DNA from: a bacterium
GTDB taxonomy: Bacteria > Patescibacteriota > Minisyncoccia > Phycocordibacterales > Phycocordibacteraceae
Reading direction: 5' to 3'
DNA length: 10,264 nt
Assembly: GCA_021780575.1 (NCBI GenBank)
Contig: JAJXYL010000032.1
Location: 1-10,264 of the forward strand
The position numbers and the translations under genes were made by a program. This document shows, piece by piece, positions 5,226 through 10,264 of this stretch (its first letter is position 1; each line of letters begins with the position of its first letter). The notes beneath the pieces were generated by a model, which saw only the letters and a list, made by a program, of their open reading frames with translations, was not told the DNA's origin and ran no database searches.

Positions 5226-6377
5226 CTAGCGGATTTTCGCAGAGAAATTTTCTGAAGTTGCTTTCTCAAGTTTTGCATGAAGCGCGTTCACCTCGTCGTT
5301 CGTCAGAGTGCGGTCGACACTGCGATAGGTAACTCGGTAGGCATAACTGACGTTCCCTTCGCCTAGTTTATCAGCGTTTTCGTAGGTATCGATGAGCGCA
5401 ACCTGTTCGACCAGATCATCGGCCACATCGCGCACGAGGTCGAAGTAGTTATTTGGTACAAACCCTTTCTGCACAATGAAGGATATGTCGCGCACCACCG
5501 GCGGGTATTTACTGACCTCAACGAATTTTTGTCCCAAGCGGAGCTGTTTTTTAACGCGCTCGTCGTCGCTCCAGAGGAGACGAATGTCAGGAACCTCGGT
5601 ACCGATAATGGCGAGACGTTCGAGCCCAAAGCCGAAAGCCCAGCCATGATATCCGGTGATCCCCATCTTCTTAAGAACGCTCGCTTTCGGTATTCCGCCG
5701 CCGAGAATCTCAATCCACTCGCTTCCAGCGGCTTGCGCCGCCGCGCCCGTGACGCCAACCTCAACTTCGAGCGAGGGATCGGTATACGGGAAGGTGTCGG
5801 GATTAAAACGGAAGATAGTACTATCGCCGAAGACGCTCTTCACCACCTGTGAGAGCGCGTCTTTCAAGTCTTCAATACCGAGTGGCTGTGAGTCTGGGGC
5901 GAGGAACCAGCCACCCATTTGGTGGAAGACGTTCATGTGGCGTCGATCGATCTCGTCCTTGCGGTACACCTTGCCATAACACAGAGCCCCCATCGATTCA
6001 CCTTTTGCAATGCGCTCCTTAATTTCCGGATGGTTAAGGTAATAGTACCAGAAGACCGTGTCGTGGGTGCGCAGAATATTCTCCTTATCAACGTAGTATG
6101 TATCCGAGGTTGAGCGTGCCGGGTGGGTTGGGGAAAAGTCAAAGAGGTCAAAAGATATTGAGGAAGGAACAATCTCAGGAATTTCGATGTCGTCAAAGCC
6201 CTTAAACACCGGGAGAGCTTTCACGCGCTCGACTATTTCATTGAGGGGGCTACCGTGCGTGCGGGAGAGGTCTGGCATCGCCAAGTAACGCTTCATTCGC
6301 ATCGCGTCAAAATCGGCGCGGGTTTCAAGCTCCTTTCGCAATCGCTCTTCTTCAGTTCTCGGTATTTTAATTTCCAT
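5226..6377 (-). CDS. pheS: Single-chain phenylalanyl-tRNA synthetase (PheS core + FDX-ACB)
   Basis: Charges tRNA-Phe. The 383-residue product joins two parts. Residues about 40-280 are the class II PheS catalytic core: HPAR (85-88), RTH (103-105), motif 2 GKVYRKDEID with FHQ (136-153), FPYTDPS (196-202), EILGGG (223-228) and motif 3 GWAFGFGLERLA (245-256), then PDIRLLWSDDER (263-274). Residues about 290-383 are a ferredoxin-fold anticodon-binding domain (YPPVVRDISF, YFDLVRDVADDLVEQVALID, YRVTYRSVDRTL, NDEVNALH), which in typical bacteria ends PheT. Core plus FDX-ACB in one chain is the plan of monomeric mitochondrial FARS2, and the phrases are close to it. The N-terminal tRNA-binding coiled coil of bacterial PheS (usually ~80 residues) is nearly absent. 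The FHQxEG motif reads FHQMGG and RTHTSP reads RTHDTV. No pheT is in the window. A class II relative with another specificity (e.g. SepRS) is less likely given the FDX-ACB domain. Confidence 0.9.
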   Translation of the reverse strand: MEIKIPRTEEERLRKELETRADFDAMRMKRYLAMPDLSRTHGSPLNEIVERVKALPVFKGFDDIEIPEIVPSSISFDLFDFSPTHPARSTSDTYYVDKENILRTHDTVFWYYYLNHPEIKERIAKGESMGALCYGKVYRKDEIDRRHMNVFHQMGGWFLAPDSQPLGIEDLKDALSQVVKSVFGDSTIFRFNPDTFPYTDPSLEVEVGVTGAAAQAAGSEWIEILGGGIPKASVLKKMGITGYHGWAFGFGLERLAIIGTEVPDIRLLWSDDERVKKQLRLGQKFVEVSKYPPVVRDISFIVQKGFVPNNYFDLVRDVADDLVEQVALIDTYENADKLGEGNVSYAYRVTYRSVDRTLTNDEVNALHAKLEKATSENFSAKIR

Positions 6378-6384
6378 CTGTCCC

Positions 6385-6393
6385 AGATTACCA
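6385..6393 (-). promoter_or_regulatory. Extended -10 promoter of pheS (TGgTAATCT)
   Basis: On the minus strand TG (6393-6392), G, TAATCT (6390-6385), 7 nt before the pheS ATG, implying a leaderless mRNA. It is divergent from the gyrB promoter with only 7 bp between the two elements, so the two polymerases would compete for the same DNA. No attenuator, T-box or leader peptide, which often control pheS, can fit. Confidence 0.45.
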
Positions 6394-6400
6394 CATTTTG

Positions 6401-6409
6401 TGATACAAT
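6401..6409 (+). promoter_or_regulatory. Extended -10 promoter of gyrB (TGaTACAAT)
   Basis: TG (6401-6402), A, TACAAT (6404-6409), 15 nt before the gyrB ATG; expected leader about 9 nt, with no Shine-Dalgarno in it. No -35 is recognisable. The short inverted repeat CACA-TTT-TGTG (6392-6402) lies between this and the pheS -10 and may be chance. Confidence 0.55.
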
Positions 6410-6424
6410 ATAGGCAATAAAGAT

Positions 6425-8515
6425 ATGGCTAAAACGGCTGAAAAAGACGATAAGAAACGCGGCGCCGGAGGCGCCGCGAAAGCATACGATGCCTCGTCTA
6501 TCACCGTTCTTGAGGGGCTTGAGCCGGTGCGGAAGCGCCCGGGTATGTACATTGGAACGACCGGCCCCGACGGTCTCCACCATCTCGTGTGGGAAATTTT
6601 CGACAATTCGCGCGACGAGGCCATGGGCGGCTACGCCAGTGACATAGAAGTCGCGCTGTTGCCTGACAGCTACGTGCGCGTTGCCGATAACGGTCGTGGC
6701 GTCCCGGTCGGCATCCACCCAAAAACGAAGGTCTCTGCGCTCGAGACCATCATGACGACGCTTCACGCGGGTGGGAAGTTCGGCGGTGAGGATTCCGGCT
6801 ACAAAGTTTCGGGCGGTCTTCACGGCGTCGGCGCTTCCGTCGTGAATGCGCTCTCCGAGCACACGAAAGTCGTCGTACATCAGGATGGCGGTATGCACAT
6901 GCAGGAGTACAAGGTTGGCAAAGCGCTCGCAAAAGTGAAGAAAGTCGGCGCGACGAAGGAGCATGGCACCATCGTCCTTTTCAAGCCAGACGGGGCTATC
7001 TTTAAAGAAGGCATCGTGTGGAACTGGGAAAAGATAGTCACGCACCTGCGTCAGCAGGCGTATCTGGTAAAAGGCGTTCGTATCGCCATCTTTGACGCGC
7101 GCGATACAAAGGACGCTTTCGAGACCGAGACCCTCTTCCTGCGCGCCCGTTCCCTCGGTGTCCCATCGACTACGTTCTACTTCGAGGGCGGGCTTAAATC
7201 CTTGGTCGCTTTTTATAACAACCACCAGACCCCGGTGCACAAAAACATCTTTTACGTGGACCGTGAAGAGGACGGCGTACATGTAGAAGTGGCGCTCCAG
7301 TATGTGGACGACATCACCTCTCGTATCACGGCTTTTGCGAACAACACTTTTAACAGCGAGGGCGGTACACACGTTACCGGCTTCAAAACCGCGCTGACTC
7401 GCTCGCTTAACACCTACGGTCGGAACGCGAATATCCTGAAGGAGAAGGATGAAAACTTCACCGGTGACGACGTGCTCGAGGGTATTACCGCCGTCGTCTC
7501 GGTAAAACTACAGGAGATTCAGTTTGAAGGTCAGACGAAGAGCAAGCTCGGCTCGGTAGAAGCCCAGGGCGCCGTCGGGACGGTCTTCAGCGAAGCGCTT
7601 GGGGCGTTCCTCGAAGAGAACCCGGACGACGCGCGTGCCATCATCAACAAGGTTCTCCTTGCGCTCAAGGCGCGTAAGGCGGCAAAGGCGGCGAAAGATT
7701 CGGTCCTGCGCAAGGGTGCCCTGGAGGGCATGACGCTGCCGGGTAAGCTCGCTGACTGCCAGGTACGAAGCGCGGAGGAGGCAGAACTTTTTATCGTTGA
7801 GGGTGATTCGGCCGGCGGTTCAAGCAAGCAGGGTAGGGACCGCCGGACCCAGGCGATCCTCCCGCTCCGCGGGAAGATATTGAACGTGGAGCGCGCGCGT
7901 ATCGACCGCATGCTTGCCTCGGCCGAGATTCGAGCGCTCGTTATTGCCATGGGCACCGCTATCGGCGATGTGTTCGATATTTCAAAGCTGCGGTACCACA
8001 AGATTATCATTGCGACCGATGCCGACGTTGATGGCGCACACATTCGCACCCTATTGCTCACGCTTCTCTATCGGCACTTCAAGCCGATTATTGAGGGCGG
8101 TTTTGTCTACATCGCCCAACCGCCGCTGTATAAGATTTCAAAAGGGAAGGCAGTTGCCTACGCATATTCTGATAAAGAAAAAGAGAGAGTGCTGAAAGAG
8201 CTCGGCGTTGCCCCCGAAGAGGTGTCTGAAAACCCTGCGGATGCGGAAGGCGAAGGGCCGGTTGAGGAGGCGGAAGCCGCGAGTATGAAAAAGCCGGCGA
8301 AAGCGAATATCCAGCGCTACAAAGGTCTCGGAGAAATGAACCCAAGCGAATTGTGGGAGACTACGATGGATCCAGCGCGACGCGTGTTAAAGCGCGTACA
8401 TATTGAGGATGCCGAGGCGGCTGACCGCATTTTTGACATACTCATGGGAAGCGATGTCGCTTCGCGCAAATCGTTCATCCAATCAAACGCGAAGATGGCG
8501 AACCTCGACGTTTAA
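6425..8515 (+). CDS. gyrB: DNA gyrase subunit B
   Basis: ATPase subunit of the type IIA topoisomerase that introduces negative supercoils with GyrA. The 696-residue product has a charged tail (1-20) and the GHKL ATPase: EIFDNSRDEA with catalytic E57 and N61, VADNGRG with D88, GLHGVGASVVNALS (131-144). The transducer domain carries QTKSKLGS (370-377, ATP-contacting Lys). The Toprim domain has EGDSAGG (459-465), LPLRGKILNVERAR (479-492) and DADVDG (532-537). The C-terminal block has QRYKGLGEMN (630-639) and LWETTMDP. LPLRGKILNVE and the C-terminal NLDV fit GyrB better than ParE. It lacks the ~170-residue insertion of enterobacterial GyrB but has a Glu/Ala/Pro-rich stretch (about 597-628) between Toprim and the C-terminal block. 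Its stop overlaps the stop of the convergent CARDB gene. Confidence 0.96.
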   Translation: MAKTAEKDDKKRGAGGAAKAYDASSITVLEGLEPVRKRPGMYIGTTGPDGLHHLVWEIFDNSRDEAMGGYASDIEVALLPDSYVRVADNGRGVPVGIHPKTKVSALETIMTTLHAGGKFGGEDSGYKVSGGLHGVGASVVNALSEHTKVVVHQDGGMHMQEYKVGKALAKVKKVGATKEHGTIVLFKPDGAIFKEGIVWNWEKIVTHLRQQAYLVKGVRIAIFDARDTKDAFETETLFLRARSLGVPSTTFYFEGGLKSLVAFYNNHQTPVHKNIFYVDREEDGVHVEVALQYVDDITSRITAFANNTFNSEGGTHVTGFKTALTRSLNTYGRNANILKEKDENFTGDDVLEGITAVVSVKLQEIQFEGQTKSKLGSVEAQGAVGTVFSEALGAFLEENPDDARAIINKVLLALKARKAAKAAKDSVLRKGALEGMTLPGKLADCQVRSAEEAELFIVEGDSAGGSSKQGRDRRTQAILPLRGKILNVERARIDRMLASAEIRALVIAMGTAIGDVFDISKLRYHKIIIATDADVDGAHIRTLLLTLLYRHFKPIIEGGFVYIAQPPLYKISKGKAVAYAYSDKEKERVLKELGVAPEEVSENPADAEGEGPVEEAEAASMKKPAKANIQRYKGLGEMNPSELWETTMDPARRVLKRVHIEDAEAADRIFDILMGSDVASRKSFIQSNAKMANLDV

Positions 8516-9297
8516 GAGCCTAGAACTGTCACGCTTGTGCTGGCGACATTGTTCGCGGTGCTCGATTCCGTGAGTTGGTGCTTCGGGTCAAGCGTTATGA
8601 CGATGATCCAGTTGGTACCTCCCGGGATATTATCAAATCGGGCGACATACTCGCTTGGCTGAGTGGGGACGAGCGATTCCAATGCGTCAAACGTCTGGCT
8701 TGCAAAGGCACCGGCAGACGGAATGGCGATATTCATTGCCCATGACCCCGATGGATTTGTCCCGATGTTGGTCACACGAAATTTCACTGCGATTTGTGCG
8801 TGGGCGGGGATTGTCGTAGTCGCGACAATATTGCCGTCGGCCCCCAGATATCCAACCGTCTCTATATCAACGGCGAGATCAGGCAATCCGTAGTAGTGCG
8901 ACACCACAGGCGTGGAGGTCGCTCCGTTCGTGATAGTGACGGGCGTACCAGGGACCCAATTTGTTTGTATCGGTTTTTCGGTCGTTGAAGCTGCTGGAGC
9001 AGACGTTGTTGCTACAGACGTTGTTGCTACAACAGAGTCCGTGGACGGGACCGTGGTTGACGCTATCGACGAAGGAGTCAGTGTCGGCACGACGGAAAGA
9101 GAAGCTCCCTTTGGGGAAGTGAAGACTGAGCTAAGATAGACGGCCGCCGATCCAATACGATTCACGACCGTCGGGACAAAGCGTGTTGAATAAATGGCTA
9201 GCCACACGCCCGCGGCAGCAAGAACGATGAAGCCGACCACGGCAAGGCCGTTAACAGCCATGCGACGGTCTGGGCTAGATATTGAATTTGTAGTCAT
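8512..9297 (-). CDS. Membrane-anchored CARDB-domain surface protein
   Basis: 261 residues from ATG 9297. After a short polar N-terminus, residues about 16-36 form a hydrophobic anchor (VNGLAVVGFIVLAAAGVWLAI). Residues about 60-135 are a Ser/Thr/Pro/Val-rich extended linker containing a tandem VATTS duplication. Residues about 137-258 resemble a CARDB domain, an Ig-like beta-sandwich found in bacterial surface and adhesion proteins: GLPDLAVDIETVGY, IAVKFRVTNIGTNPSGSW, YVARFDNIPGGTNWIIVITLDP, and the typical ending LTESSTANNVASTSVTV. It probably projects from the cell surface by its N-terminal anchor; ligand unknown. Upstream in-frame ATGs at 9318 and 9309 are disfavoured because a TTGACA-type promoter would start transcription near 9302. 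It is divergent from the sortase gene and overlaps gyrB by 4 bp at the stops. It has no sorting motif. Confidence 0.8.
   Translation of the reverse strand: MTTNSISSPDRRMAVNGLAVVGFIVLAAAGVWLAIYSTRFVPTVVNRIGSAAVYLSSVFTSPKGASLSVVPTLTPSSIASTTVPSTDSVVATTSVATTSAPAASTTEKPIQTNWVPGTPVTITNGATSTPVVSHYYGLPDLAVDIETVGYLGADGNIVATTTIPAHAQIAVKFRVTNIGTNPSGSWAMNIAIPSAGAFASQTFDALESLVPTQPSEYVARFDNIPGGTNWIIVITLDPKHQLTESSTANNVASTSVTVLGS
9001..9030. repeat. Tandem 15-bp duplication in the CARDB-protein linker
   Basis: AGACGTTGTTGCTAC occurs twice without gap (9001-9015, 9016-9030). On the minus strand it encodes the pentapeptide VATTS twice in the Thr/Ser linker. The copies are identical at the base level, which suggests a recent slippage event that would lengthen the stalk. 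Confidence 0.9.
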
Positions 9298-9308
9298 AAG
9301 ACAGTCCA

Positions 9309-9337
9309 TACGTACCATACGGCACTTTTTATGTCAA
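9309..9337 (-). promoter_or_regulatory. Candidate promoter of the CARDB gene (TTGACA)
   Basis: On the minus strand a perfect TTGACA -35 (9337-9332) is followed after 17 bp by TACGTA (9314-9309), a poor -10 match. Initiation near 9302 would give a leader of only about 5 nt before ATG 9297. The -35 is convincing, the -10 is not. Confidence 0.35.
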
Positions 9338-9359
9338 GTTTTCGGATTCGGTGCGAGGC

Positions 9360-9389
9360 TTGACAGGATCAGTACAATGCTGTACTTAT
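9360..9389 (+). promoter_or_regulatory. Candidate promoter of the sortase gene (TTGACA)
   Basis: TTGACA (9360-9365), an 18-bp spacer ending in TGt, then ACTTAT (9384-9389). It would start transcription about 5 nt before ATG 9402. TACAAT (9373-9378) is a better -10 hexamer but lacks a partner -35. The perfect TTGACA faces that of the CARDB gene back to back, 22 bp apart. Confidence 0.35.
9371..9386. promoter_or_regulatory. Inverted repeat in the sortase promoter, possible operator
   Basis: AGTACA-ATGC-TGTACT is a perfect 6-4-6 inverted repeat lying between the TTGACA and the presumed -10. The size and placement suit a dimeric repressor site, but no regulator is encoded nearby. Confidence 0.35.
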
Positions 9390-9401
9390 TAATCAGACGA
9401 T

Positions 9402-10070
9402 ATGAAAGGGATTAATGCCATGGTACGGCTTATTCGAGCCAGCAAGCGCGCGTACACAAGGAAATGGAGCTTCCTCGGGTTTTTCGCAGTTGTGTTTCTC
9501 GGCAGTGTGTTGATTCTTGCGCGACTCGACCTTTTGCCAGAAACATTACCTAAACCCGCTGTGCCCGCCGTCGTGCTTACGGCTGACCAGTCTGCCACCG
9601 CAAGCGTGACAGTCCCGAGTGTTCCTGAATTGCCGACGAAGATAACCATCCCGGCCATCGGCCTCTCGGCGACCATCGCGAATCCAGACACAACGGATGT
9701 TTCCATCTTGGATGGAGAGCTTCTCAAAGGTGCGGTGCGCTATCCGACATCGGCTAAGCTTGGCGAGACGGGTAACGTAGTCCTCTTTGGTCACTCAAGC
9801 TACTTGCCGATAGTGAATAATCAGGCGTACAAGACCTTTGACGGCATCCAGAGGCTTGCCGTGGGAGACGTTGTGACTGTATATTCCTCCACTGCGGCGT
9901 ACTCCTACAGGGTCCGGAGCGTTGCAAAGGAGAGTGCAAACGACGCGGCAATCCCGCTCTCGGTAGACGACAAGGAGCTCACGCTCTCTACCTGCGATTC
10001 GTTTGGAGAGAAGACAGACCGTTTTGTTGTCACCGCAGGTTTTATTGAAAGCCATCCGATTTCTAGTTAG
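9402..10070 (+). CDS. Sortase family transpeptidase
   Basis: Cysteine transpeptidase that cuts a sorting motif in exported proteins and links them to an acceptor on the cell surface. The 222-residue product has a basic N-terminus and one transmembrane helix (about 23-41), a Pro/Val/Thr-rich spacer (45-78), then the sortase beta-barrel from TKITIPAIGLSATI (79-92). The triad is visible: H131 in LFGHSSY, C198 in LTLSTCDSF (TLxTC motif) and R207 in DRFVV. Length and N-terminal anchor are usual; the subclass cannot be set by eye. ATG 9402 fits the short-leader style of the window, but ATG 9420 (residue 7) is preceded at 9 nt by AAAGGG and may be the true start. The next gene, encoding a secreted protein, begins 6 bp after the stop and is a candidate substrate or partner. 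Confidence 0.92.
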   Translation: MKGINAMVRLIRASKRAYTRKWSFLGFFAVVFLGSVLILARLDLLPETLPKPAVPAVVLTADQSATASVTVPSVPELPTKITIPAIGLSATIANPDTTDVSILDGELLKGAVRYPTSAKLGETGNVVLFGHSSYLPIVNNQAYKTFDGIQRLAVGDVVTVYSSTAAYSYRVRSVAKESANDAAIPLSVDDKELTLSTCDSFGEKTDRFVVTAGFIESHPISS

Positions 10071-10076
10071 TAACAC

Positions 10077-10264
10077 ATGAAAAAAATAAACACTCATTCT
10101 CATAAGGATTCCCATTCGACTTCTGTTGGGTCTTTTACTGTTATTCTGAAAGCAGTTTTCGGCTTTGTCTTCATTTTCACGACGGGCATCCTGGCGCCGT
10201 CACACGCACTCGCGTGGGATTGCACACTCTCAGCCTCGTCCCCCACCATTACCGAAGGTTCTTC
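10077..10264 (+). CDS. N-terminal part of a secreted Ig-like-type protein
   Basis: The frame starts at ATG 10077, 6 bp after the sortase stop, and runs off the right edge after 62 complete codons. The N-terminus is long, polar and His/Ser-rich (KINTHSHKDSHSTS). A hydrophobic segment follows (about 20-40, FTVILKAVFGFVFIFTTGIL), then SHALA-WDC, a good signal peptidase I site after residue 46. The mature start DCTLSASSPTITEGSS resembles the first strand of the Cys-containing Ig-like repeats common in large Patescibacterial surface proteins. The first ~130 bases are more AT-rich than the neighbours. The tight spacing suggests co-transcription with the sortase. Whether it ends in a sorting motif cannot be seen. 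Confidence 0.75.
   Translation, partial: MKKINTHSHKDSHSTSVGSFTVILKAVFGFVFIFTTGILAPSHALAWDCTLSASSPTITEGS

Noticed and set aside
4661-5332. 223-codon plus-strand frame opposite the glycosyltransferase
   Set aside because: Shadow of a gene with clear GT2 motifs; low-complexity Ser/Arg/Thr translation.
5226-6377. Phosphoseryl- or pyrrolysyl-tRNA synthetase instead of PheRS
   Set aside because: The C-terminal FDX-ACB domain and the FPYTDPS and GFGLERLA motifs point to PheRS despite the altered pocket residues.
6293-7372. 359-codon open frame on the minus strand across gyrB and the pheS start
   Set aside because: Lies almost wholly antisense to the ATPase region of gyrB. The translation has no recognisable domain and runs through both promoters; long antisense frames are common opposite GC-rich coding sequence.
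1-10264. Recoded UGA (Gly) as in Gracilibacteria/Absconditabacteria
   Set aside because: prfA ends at UGA where RF1 proteins end, and no gene needs an in-frame UGA to be complete.
1-10264. CRISPR arrays, insertion sequences, phage or defence genes
   Set aside because: No spaced direct repeats, terminal inverted repeats, transposase, nuclease or toxin-antitoxin motifs were found; the only tandem repeat is 2 x 15 bp.

Overview
The window reads as a gene-dense piece of a bacterial chromosome, most likely from a Patescibacteria/Candidate Phyla Radiation lineage of Parcubacteria type. This placement is an inference. It rests on unusually compact versions of universal proteins (RF1 of 314 aa, EF-Ts of 193 aa, S2 of 232 aa), very short intergenic spaces, near-absence of Shine-Dalgarno sequences, and small sortase, CARDB and Ig-like surface proteins. 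UGA is used as a stop (prfA), UAA and UAG elsewhere, and no gene has an in-frame UGA, so nothing suggests the UGA=Gly code.

Left part (1-3180, + strand): the tail of an exported-looking protein, then a translation cluster: rpmE (zinc-free L31), prfA (RF1), rpsB (S2, overlapping prfA by ATGA), tsf (EF-Ts), a small one-helix membrane protein of unknown function, and tRNA-Thr(UGT). Middle (3181-6377, - strand): reading leftwards, a phenylalanyl-tRNA synthetase, a membrane GT2 glycosyltransferase, and a membrane-anchored thioredoxin-fold protein 2 bp after it. Right part: gyrB on +, overlapping at its stop codon a convergent gene for an anchored CARDB-domain protein. Divergent from the latter are a sortase and, 6 bp further on, the start of a secreted protein that runs off the window.

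The most notable gene is the synthetase. It carries the PheS catalytic core followed directly by the FDX-ACB anticodon-binding domain that in typical bacteria ends PheT. This is the architecture of the monomeric mitochondrial enzyme (FARS2), and its Phe-binding FHQxEG motif is altered. The second pattern is regulatory: seven recognisable -10 boxes, six of them with an extended TGn, lie 6-15 nt before a start codon or 9 nt before the tRNA, mostly without a -35. Transcripts would therefore be leaderless or nearly so. The glycosyltransferase start also has a perfect 16-bp palindrome joining its -10 box to its ATG.

The translation genes and gyrB/pheS are housekeeping. The glycosyltransferase, thioredoxin-like, CARDB, sortase and flanking exported proteins form the envelope part of the window. 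No CRISPR array, insertion sequence, integrase or attachment site is visible.
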